Shown one piece after another: positions 1 through 6,918 of a stretch of 64,000 nt of DNA; position 1 is the first letter of the stretch; each line of letters begins with the position of its first letter. The stretch covers positions 4,030,001-4,094,000 of the forward strand of contig NZ_QBDT01000001.1 in the NCBI RefSeq assembly GCF_004124325.1, in the 5' to 3' direction. This DNA comes from Streptomyces sp. L2. GTDB lineage: Bacteria; Actinomycetota; Actinomycetes; Streptomycetales; Streptomycetaceae. The notes under the pieces were generated by a model that had not been told where the DNA came from, did not search any database, and saw only the letters and a list, made by a program, of their open reading frames with translations. The position numbers were made by a program, and so were the translations under genes.

Positions 1-2
1 AA

Positions 3-326
3 CTGCGCCTGCGGAAGTGGGCCCACATGCTCGGCTTCCGCGGCCACTTCTCCACCAAGTCCCGCGCCTACTCCGTCACCCTCGGCGCCCTCAGCCAGGA
101 ACGCGCCGACCACAACGAAGCCCTCGCCCGCGAACGCGCGGCCGAAGCAGGCCACCCCCTGCCCGACCCGGACACCGTCCTCGTCCTCTCGCACTGGCGC
201 TTCGCCGGAACGGGCTGGACGGACGCGGAACGCTTCATCGCCCACGGTGCCCCGTCACCCGACACCGTCCGGCCTTCCGCCCCTTCCGCCGTTCCTGTCC
301 TCGACTCGATGGGAGACCTGACCTGA
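3..326 (+). CDS. Replication initiator protein, C-terminal part (AICE RepSA type)
   Basis: Only the last 107 residues are in the window; the gene runs in from the left edge. The conserved string KWAHMLGFRGHFSTKSRAYS followed by a charged segment and SHWRFAGTGW is typical of the C-terminus of RepSA-like rolling-circle initiators of pSAM2-type actinomycete integrative and conjugative elements. Such proteins nick the element's origin after excision. The TGA stop overlaps the ATG of the next gene (ATGA at 326), so rep, the excisionase and the integrase probably form one transcription unit, the usual rep-xis-int order at the end of these elements. The N-terminal catalytic domain cannot be seen. 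Confidence 0.8.
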   Translation: MRLRKWAHMLGFRGHFSTKSRAYSVTLGALSQERADHNEALARERAAEAGHPLPDPDTVLVLSHWRFAGTGWTDAERFIAHGAPSPDTVRPSAPSAVPVLDSMGDLT

Positions 327-565
327 TGACCACGCTGACAGCGGTTCGCCCGGCGGTCCTCGACGAGAACTTCACCGATCCCGCCTTGGTGCTGCTGACC
401 GTCGAAGAGGCCGCGCGACGGCTCCGGATCGGTCGTACGACGTGCTTCCGGCTCGTCATGTCCGGCGAGATCGAGTCCGTGACCGTGGGACGGCTGCGGC
501 GGGTTCCGGTCGACGCCCTCTGTGCGTACGTGGCGAAGCTGCGGCGCTCGGCCGCCGTCGCGTAA
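326..565 (+). CDS. Excisionase-like helix-turn-helix protein of the integrated element
   Basis: A 79-residue protein starting at the ATG overlapping the rep stop codon. A short variable N-terminus leads into a MerR/excisionase-type winged helix: VEEAARRLRIGRTTCFRLV followed by GEIESVTVGRLRRVP is the DNA-binding helix pair and wing of family HTH_17 (excisionase family). It probably serves as the recombination directionality factor (Xis) that helps the integrase excise the element. Only 11 nt separate it from the integrase start. A longer upstream reading of the same frame lacks a ribosome-binding site and overlaps rep, so the short form is preferred. Confidence 0.85.
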   Translation: MTTLTAVRPAVLDENFTDPALVLLTVEEAARRLRIGRTTCFRLVMSGEIESVTVGRLRRVPVDALCAYVAKLRRSAAVA

Positions 566-576
566 GGGGAGACGAC

Positions 577-1827
577 GTGGCAGAGCAGAAGCGCACGCGC
601 CAGCCCAACGGGGCCTCCTCGATCTACCTCGGCAACGACGGCAAGTGGCACGGCCGGGTGACGGTCGGCGTTCGCGACGACGGCAAGCCCGACCGCCGTC
701 ACATCGAGCGCAAGACCAAGGCTGAGGTGACCAGAGCCGTCCGCGAGATGGAGCGGGCGCGGGATGAGAAGAAGCTCAGGAAGGTCGGGCAGAGCTGGAC
801 TGTCAAGGCTTGGCTGGAGCACTGGGTCGAGAACATCGCCAAGCCGTACGTCTCCGAGAACACGTACGACGGGTACGAGGTCGACGTGCGCGTACACCTG
901 GTGCCCGGCCTCGGTGCCCACAAGCTCGACCGCCTGGAGCCCGAGCACCTGGAGCGCTTCTACCGGAAGATGCAGGAGTCCGGGAGCTCCGCCGGCACCG
1001 CCCACCACGTCCACCGGACGATCCGGGTCGCCCTCGGTGAGGCGGTTCGGCGCGGACACGTCCCCACCAATGCGGCGGAGATCGCCAAGGCACCCCGGCT
1101 CGAAGAGGAGGACATCGAGCCGTACACGATCGAAGAGGTTCAGAGCCTGCTGGTCGAGGCTGCCAAGCTCCGGAACAGTGCGCGGTGGGTCGTCGCCCTT
1201 GCTCTCGGTCTGCGCCAAGGGGAAGCGCTCGGGCTGCATTGGGAGGACGTCGACCTCGACGCGGGATACGTCCGCATCCGCAAGAACCGGCTGCGTCCCA
1301 AGTACGCGCACGGCTGCGGTGCCGACCCGTGCGGGCGGAAGGCGGGCTACTGTCCCAAGCGGGAGCAGACCCGGCGTGAGCACAAGTCCACCAAGTCCCG
1401 GGCCGGACGGCGCACCATCGGCCTGCCCGATCCTCTGATCAAGATCCTGCGTCAGCACTGGGAAGCCCAGGAGCGGGAGCGGATCGCGGCCGGCGCCGAC
1501 TGGGAGGGCAAGGGGTACGTCTTCGCCTCGCCGACAGGCGGGCCACTGAGTCCGAACACCGACTTCCACGTCTGGAAGCGCCTGCTTCGGGACGCCGGTG
1601 TCCGGGACGGCCGTCTGCACGACGCCCGCCACACCGCTGCGACGGTCCTCCTGATCCTGGGTGTCCCGGACGTCGTGATCGACTCGATCATGGGTTGGGA
1701 GCCCGGGGGAGCGGCCCGGATGCGGGCGCGGTACATGCATGTGACGGGAGTCATGCTCCGCAAGGTCGCCCAGCAGGTCGGTGACGCGCTCTGGACGCCT
1801 CCCGGCTCCGAGGAAAATTGCAACTGA
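577..1827 (+). CDS. Tyrosine recombinase (integrase) of an AICE
   Basis: A 416-residue site-specific recombinase. The GTG start at 577 follows an AAGGGGA ribosome-binding site at 564-570. An N-terminal AP2-like arm (about 15-60) and a SAM-like core-binding domain (75-165) precede the catalytic domain. Catalytic residues visible are Arg213 (LGLRQGEAL), the His348-x-x-Arg351 box (HDARHTAATVLL) and the nucleophile Tyr386 (RARYMHVT). A Cys/His-rich insertion (HGCGADPCGRKAGYCPKR, about 245-262) is common in streptomycete integrases. The gene ends 79 bp from tRNA-Ser, whose 3' end faces it, the expected position of an integrase beside its attachment site. It inserts and, with the excisionase, excises the element. 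Confidence 0.93.
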   Translation: MAEQKRTRQPNGASSIYLGNDGKWHGRVTVGVRDDGKPDRRHIERKTKAEVTRAVREMERARDEKKLRKVGQSWTVKAWLEHWVENIAKPYVSENTYDGYEVDVRVHLVPGLGAHKLDRLEPEHLERFYRKMQESGSSAGTAHHVHRTIRVALGEAVRRGHVPTNAAEIAKAPRLEEEDIEPYTIEEVQSLLVEAAKLRNSARWVVALALGLRQGEALGLHWEDVDLDAGYVRIRKNRLRPKYAHGCGADPCGRKAGYCPKREQTRREHKSTKSRAGRRTIGLPDPLIKILRQHWEAQERERIAAGADWEGKGYVFASPTGGPLSPNTDFHVWKRLLRDAGVRDGRLHDARHTAATVLLILGVPDVVIDSIMGWEPGGAARMRARYMHVTGVMLRKVAQQVGDALWTPPGSEENCN

Positions 1828-1849
1828 GACGGAAACTGAGACGGACAAC

Positions 1850-1887
1850 GTCGAAGGGCCCCACTGCGAACAGTGGGGCCCTTCGAC
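1850..1887. terminator. Perfect 17-bp hairpin between int and tRNA-Ser
   Basis: Two exact 17-nt complementary arms (1850-1866 and 1871-1887) enclose a CGAA tetraloop. The hairpin lies downstream of int on the plus strand and downstream of tRNA-Ser on the minus strand, so it could end both transcripts. No U-tract follows on either side, as is usual in Streptomyces. Confidence 0.75.
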
Positions 1888-1906
1888 ATCGTGCCCGGTG
1901 AGGCAC

Positions 1907-1994
1907 TGGCGGAGGATACGAGATTCGAACTCGTGAGGGGTTGCCCCCAACACGCTTTCCAAGCGTGCGCCCTAGGCCTCTAGGCGAATCCTCC
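1907..1994 (-). tRNA. tRNA-Ser(GGA)
   Basis: On the minus strand a complete cloverleaf with a long class II variable arm is seen. The acceptor GGAGGAT pairs with ATCCTCC, the anticodon loop TTGGAAA gives GGA (serine), and 3' CCA is encoded (1907-1909). Its 3' half is the probable integration site (att) of the neighbouring integrative element, because the integrase gene lies just beyond the 3' end. The other att copy would be outside this window. Confidence 0.95.
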
Positions 1995-2065
1995 GCCGGA
2001 AACATTACATGACCGAGGGGAGTGCTCGCGAACTCGTTCCCGCAGGCCCGGATCGGGTACTGTGG

Positions 2066-2158
2066 GCGCAGCCCCTCACGCGGCGCTATCTGACTGAACT
2101 CCCCCAGGGCCGGAAGGCAGCAAGGGTAGGTTGGCTCTGGCGGGTGCGTGGGGGGCGC
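2066..2158 (+). ncRNA. ffs: Signal recognition particle 4.5S-type RNA
   Basis: The sequence holds the conserved SRP domain IV hairpin: CCAGGGCCGGAAGGCAGC (GGAA-type apical tetraloop and asymmetric internal loop), closed by long outer arms (GCGCAGCCCC near 2066 and GTGGGGGGCGC near 2148-2158). This RNA pairs with Ffh to target membrane proteins co-translationally. In Streptomyces the small SRP RNA gene is typically found just upstream of dnaX, as here. Ends are approximate, taken from the limits of the outer stem. Confidence 0.88.
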
Positions 2159-2254
2159 TTGCGTTCGAGGGCATCGCCGACGGAGGCGGCCGGGGGCGTG
2201 CCGGGGTGGTCGGTCACGGGTGGGCTTCCGCGGGCCGGGTTGTCAGTGGGCGCC

Positions 2255-2272
2255 TATAACCTCGTAAGCGTG
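2255..2272 (+). promoter_or_regulatory. -10 element and probable leaderless start of dnaX
   Basis: TATAAC at 2255-2260 is a good -10 hexamer and sits 9 nt before the GTG at 2270. No Shine-Dalgarno sequence is present between them. A transcript would start at or within a few bases of the GTG, suggesting leaderless dnaX mRNA. No convincing -35 hexamer is seen. Confidence 0.4.
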
Positions 2273-4612
2273 TCGTCTCTCGCGCTGTACCGCCGCTATC
2301 GCCCGGAGACCTTCGCGGAGGTCATCGGGCAGGAGCATGTCACCGACCCGCTGCAGCAGGCGCTGCGGAACAACCGGGTCAATCACGCGTACCTGTTCAG
2401 TGGTCCGCGCGGCTGCGGCAAGACGACCAGTGCCCGCATCCTGGCCCGCTGCCTGAACTGCGAGCAGGGGCCGACGCCGACGCCCTGCGGCGAGTGCCAG
2501 TCGTGCCGCGACCTCGCGCGCAACGGGCCGGGTTCCATCGACGTCATCGAGATCGACGCCGCGTCGCACGGAGGCGTGGACGACGCCCGTGACCTGCGCG
2601 AGAAGGCGTTCTTCGGGCCCGCCGGCAGCCGGTACAAGATCTACATCATCGACGAGGCCCACATGGTCACGTCGGCCGGCTTCAACGCCCTGCTCAAGGT
2701 CGTCGAGGAGCCGCCCGAGCACCTCAAGTTCATCTTCGCGACCACCGAACCCGAGAAGGTCATCGGGACCATCCGGTCGCGCACCCACCACTACCCCTTC
2801 CGCCTCGTCCCGCCCGGCACGCTCCGCGACTACCTCGCCGAGGTCTGCGGCCGGGAGGAGATCCCGGTCGAGGACGGCGTGCTGCCGCTCGTCGTGCGGG
2901 CCGGCGCCGGATCCGTGCGTGACTCCATGTCCGTCATGGACCAGTTGCTCGCGGGCGCCGGAGCGGAGGGTGTGACGTATGCCATGGCCACCTCCCTCCT
3001 CGGGTACACCGACGGCTCGCTCCTCGACTCCGTCGTCGAGTCCTTCGCCACCGGTGACGGAGCGGCCGCCTTCGAAGTCGTCGACCGGATCATCGAGGGC
3101 GGCAACGACCCCCGCCGCTTCGTCGCCGACCTGCTGGAGCGGCTGCGGGACCTGGTGATCCTCGCCGCGGTGCCGGACGCGGCCGACAAGGGACTCATCG
3201 ACGCCCCCGCCGACGTCGTCGAGCGCATGCAGGCCCAGGCCGGCACCTTCGGCCCCGCCGAGCTGAGCCGCGCCGCCGACGTCGTCAACGACGGCCTCAC
3301 CGAGATGCGCGGCGCCACCTCGCCCCGCCTCCAGCTCGAACTCATCTGCGCCCGCGTGCTGCTCCCCGCCGCCTACGGCGACGAGCGCTCCGTCATGGCC
3401 CGCCTCGACCGGCTCGAACGCGGCGTCAGCTTCTCGGCCGGCGGCGGCGCGCCCGCCATGGGGTACGTCCCCGGTCCCGACGCCCACCCTTACGCGAGCG
3501 GCTCCGACGCGTCGGCGGTCCAGGTCCCGCCGGGCGGCGGACCTGCGGCGGCGCGCGCGGCCGTACGCGCGTCGGGCGGGCCTGCGGGAGCTGCCGGGGC
3601 AGGTGCAGGTGCAGGTGCAGGTGTCGGGGCCGGTGCGGGCCCAGCGCCCGCCCCCGCGCCGGTCGCCGCCACGCCGGAAGCCCCTGCGGGCTTCGTCGCG
3701 ACTACGGCCCCTGCCGCGCCCGTTCCTTCCGCGGCGCCCCCGGCCCAGGCGCCCGCCCCTGCCCCGGCCGCTGCCCCCGAGGCCCCGGCCCCCGCGGGTC
3801 CCGGCGCCTGGCCCGCGGCCGCCCCGGCCGGTGGCGGCCGACGGCCCGGCGGCTGGCCCACGCCGGCCGCGGCCGGTTCGCAGCCGGGTCAGGACACCGC
3901 CCAGCGGCCTCAGCAACAGCGGCAACCGCAACCACAAACGCAACAGCCGCAGCCGCAGCCCCAGCAGCAGGCACCGGCGCCCTCGGCGCCCGCCCCGGCC
4001 GGCGGGCTCGACCCCCGCATGCTCTGGCCGAACATCCTGGAGGCCGTCAAGAACCGCCGTCGGTTCACCTGGATCCTGCTCAGCCAGAACGCCCAGGTGA
4101 CCGGCTTCGACGGCACCACACTCCAGCTCGGCTTCGTCAACGCCGGAGCCCGGGACAACTTCGCCAGCACCGGCAGCGAGGACGTGCTGCGGCAGGCGCT
4201 GGCCGAGCAGTTCAGCGTGCAGTGGAAGATCGAGGCGGTCATCGACCCCTCGGGCGGCTCCGCACCCCCGCCGCCCGGCGGCTCACCGGGCTACGGCGGC
4301 GGGGGCGCGGGCGGAGGCTATGGGAACGCCGGTCCCAGTGGTGGCTACGGCGGCTCCCCGGCCCCTCGCCCGGCAGCGCCGGCACCCCAGCCGGCCGCCC
4401 CCTCGCCCGCCCCCGCCCCCCAGGCCGGCGGCACCGGCTCCGCGGCCCCGGCCCCCTCGCCCGCCCCACGCCCCGCCCCCGCCCCGGTCGCCCCGGAGGA
4501 CGACGTCCCCGAGGACGACGACCCGGACCTGGACGAGTCGGCCCTCTCCGGCCACGAACTGATCGTCCGCGAACTGGGCGCGACGGTGGTCGAGGAATTC
4601 ACCAACGAGTAA
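2270..4612 (+). CDS. dnaX: DNA polymerase III subunits gamma and tau
   Basis: A 780-residue clamp-loader ATPase that loads the beta sliding clamp and couples the replication-fork polymerases. The AAA+ core has Walker A GPRGCGKT (45-52), a zinc module with Cys64, Cys73, Cys76 and Cys79, Walker B IIDEAH (126-131) and sensor segments up to about residue 370. A very long Ala/Pro/Gly/Gln-rich linker (about 420-600) precedes a DNA polymerase-binding tau region (GGLDPRMLWPNILEAVKNRR onward) and another Pro/Ala-rich stretch with an acidic tail. The chosen GTG gives the canonical N-terminus SSLALYRRYRPETF; the frame stays open further upstream but would run through the SRP RNA. No obvious slippery A-run for a gamma frameshift was noticed. 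Confidence 0.95.
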   Translation: MSSLALYRRYRPETFAEVIGQEHVTDPLQQALRNNRVNHAYLFSGPRGCGKTTSARILARCLNCEQGPTPTPCGECQSCRDLARNGPGSIDVIEIDAASHGGVDDARDLREKAFFGPAGSRYKIYIIDEAHMVTSAGFNALLKVVEEPPEHLKFIFATTEPEKVIGTIRSRTHHYPFRLVPPGTLRDYLAEVCGREEIPVEDGVLPLVVRAGAGSVRDSMSVMDQLLAGAGAEGVTYAMATSLLGYTDGSLLDSVVESFATGDGAAAFEVVDRIIEGGNDPRRFVADLLERLRDLVILAAVPDAADKGLIDAPADVVERMQAQAGTFGPAELSRAADVVNDGLTEMRGATSPRLQLELICARVLLPAAYGDERSVMARLDRLERGVSFSAGGGAPAMGYVPGPDAHPYASGSDASAVQVPPGGGPAAARAAVRASGGPAGAAGAGAGAGAGVGAGAGPAPAPAPVAATPEAPAGFVATTAPAAPVPSAAPPAQAPAPAPAAAPEAPAPAGPGAWPAAAPAGGGRRPGGWPTPAAAGSQPGQDTAQRPQQQRQPQPQTQQPQPQPQQQAPAPSAPAPAGGLDPRMLWPNILEAVKNRRRFTWILLSQNAQVTGFDGTTLQLGFVNAGARDNFASTGSEDVLRQALAEQFSVQWKIEAVIDPSGGSAPPPPGGSPGYGGGGAGGGYGNAGPSGGYGGSPAPRPAAPAPQPAAPSPAPAPQAGGTGSAAPAPSPAPRPAPAPVAPEDDVPEDDDPDLDESALSGHELIVRELGATVVEEFTNE

Positions 4613-4617
4613 CCCGC

Positions 4618-4884
4618 CCGTCCCGACCCCGCCCGTCCCGATCCCGCCCGTCCCGATCCCGCCCGTCCCGACCCCGGCCGTCCCGACCCCGGCCGTCCCG
4701 GTCCCGGGCCGTTCCGACCCCGGGCCGTTCCGACCCCGGGCCGTTCCGACCCCGGGCCGTTCCGACCCCGGGCCGTTCCGACCCCGGGCCGTTCCGACCC
4801 CGGGCCGTTCCGACCCCGGCCGTTCCGGTCCCGGCCGTCCCGGTCCCGGGCCGTCCCCACCCCGGGCCGTTCCGACCCCGGCCG
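4618..4884 (+). repeat. Tandem array of 15-16-bp GC-rich repeats
   Basis: About 18 head-to-tail copies follow the dnaX stop codon. The first units are 15 bp (type CGTCCCGACCCCGCC). The core from 4710 to 4805 holds six perfect 16-bp copies of CGTTCCGACCCCGGGC, followed by decaying variants. The array is non-coding; all six frames stay open merely because of base composition. It belongs to the 778-bp dnaX-purD spacer. Confidence 0.9.
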
Positions 4885-5033
4885 CCCGTCCATGCGCACC
4901 GCGACGCGGGGCTCCGGTCTGCGGCCCGTCCCGGGGCTCGGCGCGCGCTCTCGCCGACCGCGGGTGTCTTCGCCGGCTGCCCGGCATCGCGTAGCCCGGC
5001 GTGCCGGCGTCGGCAAGCGGCATCCGCCCCGGC

Positions 5034-5105
5034 CCCCAAGTCCCGCTCCGGCCCGTAACTCCCGCTCCGGTCCGTAACTCCCGCCCCGGCCCGTAACTCC
5101 CCTCC
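5034..5105 (+). repeat. Second short tandem repeat in the dnaX-purD spacer
   Basis: About four imperfect copies of an 18-19-bp unit of the type CCCGCTCCGGTCCGTAACT lie head to tail. They are distinct in sequence from the larger upstream array. No coding function is evident. Between the two arrays (4885-5033) and after the hairpin (5151-5390) I see only GC-rich spacer. Confidence 0.75.
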
Positions 5106-5114
5106 CGGGCCGGG

Positions 5115-5150
5115 GCTCCTGCCGCAGGTCGCTGCACCTGCGGCAGGAGC
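5115..5150. terminator. 15-bp perfect hairpin upstream of purD
   Basis: Exact arms GCTCCTGCCGCAGGT (5115-5129) and its complement (5136-5150) enclose a 6-nt loop. It probably insulates purD from dnaX read-through. There is no U-tract. Confidence 0.7.
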
Positions 5151-5390
5151 ACAACCGCACGGGGGCCGCCCCACCCGCCATGCGCCGCGCACCCGTCTCC
5201 GGTGCGGGACTCCGGTGTGCGACCCGTCCCGTCCCGTAGTCCGGTACGGGCTCTCGTCGGAGGTGGCCGGAGGGGGCCCGCACGTCTCGCGGACGCCCCG
5301 GCGGACCCACCCGCATGCGGTGGCTCTCGTAGGAACGCACAGCCTGACCGGGGCCCAGGGTTCGGTGGGGTTGCCAGTAGGGTGAGGCGT

Positions 5391-6653
5391 GTGAAGGTCC
5401 TCGTCATCGGTACCGGCGCCCGCGAACACGCCCTCTGCCGCTCCCTGTCCCTCGACCCCGACGTCACCGCGCTGCACTGCGCCCCCGGCAACGCCGGCAT
5501 CGCCGAGGTCGCCGAGCTGCACCGGGTCGACCCGCTCGACGGCGCCGCCGTGGCCGCGCTGGCCACCGGTCTCGGTGCCGAACTCGTCGTCGTAGGCCCG
5601 GAGGCGCCGTTGGTCGCCGGGGTGGCCGACGCCGTCCGCGAGGCGGGCATCCCCGTGTTCGGCCCCTCCAAGGAGGCCGCGCAGCTGGAGGGGTCCAAGG
5701 CCTTCGCCAAGGACGTCATGGCGGCGGCCGGCGTGCCGACCGCGCGGTCCTACGTGTGCACCACGGAAGCCGAGGCCGCCGAAGCCCTCGCCGCCTTCGG
5801 CGCGCCCTACGTCGTCAAGGACGACGGGCTGGCCGCCGGCAAGGGCGTCGTCGTCACCGACGACATCGACGCCGCCCAGGCGCACGCGGTCGGCTGCGAC
5901 CGCGTCGTCATCGAGGAGTTCCTCGACGGCCCCGAGGTCTCCCTGTTCGCGATCACCGACGGCGAGACGGTCGTACCGCTCCAGCCCGCACAGGACTTCA
6001 AGCGCGCCCTGGACGGCGACGAGGGCCCCAACACCGGCGGCATGGGCGCGTACTCGCCGCTGCCCTGGGCCGACCCGAAGCTGGTCGACGAGGTGCTGCA
6101 GACCGTCCTGCAGCCGACCGTGGACGAGCTGCGGCGGCGCGGCACCCCCTTCTCCGGCCTCCTCTACGCCGGCCTCGCGATCACCTCGCGCGGTGTCCGG
6201 GTCATCGAGTTCAACGCCCGCTTCGGCGACCCGGAGACCCAGGTCGTGCTGGCCCGCCTGCGGACCCCGCTGGCCGGTGTCCTGCTCGCCGCGGCGAACG
6301 GCACCCTCGCCGACCTGGAGCCGCTGCGCTGGAGCGAGGACGCGGCCGTCACCGTGGTCGTCGCCTCGCACAACTACCCCGGCACCCCCCGCACCGGCGA
6401 CCCGATCACCGGTCTCGCCGAGGTGGCCGCCGAGGACGCCCCGCACGCCTACGTCCTGCACGCCGGGACCCGGCAGGACGGCGACGCGGTCGTCAGCGCG
6501 GGCGGCCGGGTGCTGTCCGTCACGGCCGTCGGGGAGGACCTCGGCGCGGCCCGCGAGCGTGCCTACCGGGCGGTGGCCCGCATCGGCCTCGACGGCTCCC
6601 AGCACCGTACGGACATCGCCGCGAAGGCGGCCGGAGCGGCCGGAGCCCGCTGA
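5391..6653 (+). CDS. purD: Phosphoribosylamine-glycine ligase (GAR synthetase)
   Basis: A 420-residue cytoplasmic enzyme catalysing the second step of purine synthesis: phosphoribosylamine + glycine + ATP to GAR. The N-terminal Rossmann-like domain begins [14 protein letters not shown]. The ATP-grasp domain includes the signatures [14 protein letters not shown] and [14 protein letters not shown], the latter carrying metal/ATP ligands, and a C-terminal domain follows. Length is normal for PurD. The GTG start at 5391 gives the family N-terminus and has GTGAGG three bases upstream. A TAGGGT hexamer at 5378-5383 could equally place the transcript start almost on the GTG. Confidence 0.96.
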   Translation: MKVLVIGTGAREHALCRSLSLDPDVTALHCAPGNAGIAEVAELHRVDPLDGAAVAALATGLGAELVVVGPEAPLVAGVADAVREAGIPVFGPSKEAAQLEGSKAFAKDVMAAAGVPTARSYVCTTEAEAAEALAAFGAPYVVKDDGLAAGKGVVVTDDIDAAQAHAVGCDRVVIEEFLDGPEVSLFAITDGETVVPLQPAQDFKRALDGDEGPNTGGMGAYSPLPWADPKLVDEVLQTVLQPTVDELRRRGTPFSGLLYAGLAITSRGVRVIEFNARFGDPETQVVLARLRTPLAGVLLAAANGTLADLEPLRWSEDAAVTVVVASHNYPGTPRTGDPITGLAEVAAEDAPHAYVLHAGTRQDGDAVVSAGGRVLSVTAVGEDLGAARERAYRAVARIGLDGSQHRTDIAAKAAGAAGAR

Positions 6654-6672
6654 GCCCCGCACCGTCTCCTCC

Positions 6673-6702
6673 TCAGGCCCCGGACGAAAATCCGGGGCCT
6701 GA
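6673..6702. terminator. Terminator after purD
   Basis: Twelve-bp perfect stem (TCAGGCCCCGGA at 6673-6684 and its complement at 6691-6702) with loop CGAAAA, followed by a short T-rich segment. It is a good intrinsic terminator for purD. Confidence 0.8.
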
Positions 6703-6918
6703 TCTTTGCTGTCCGTCATCCACCTCTAACCAAAGCCATTCCATCGAGTGAGCAATCGGCCATCCGGCTGACGGGGGACCGGGCCCCAACTATGGTGCGG
6801 CGCAAGCGGTCCGGCACTTGGCCCACCGGCATTGCGATGTCAGTGGCGGGTGCCACAGTGGGGGAGTGAGCAACGCCAGGACAGCACGGCATCGGCAGGG
6901 AGGGGGTGAGGTCGGCGC

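Noticed and set aside
2009..2269. Upstream extension of the dnaX frame to an ATG at 2009
   Set aside because: It would translate the SRP RNA gene and its product lacks similarity to DnaX; the GTG at 2270 gives the canonical N-terminus.
4618..5105. CRISPR-like array between dnaX and purD
   Set aside because: Units are contiguous 15-16-bp tandem copies without unique spacers, and no cas genes are present.
4599..6719. 706-codon minus-strand frame across the repeat array and purD
   Set aside because: Its C-terminal part translates the tandem repeats and the rest mirrors purD; not a gene.
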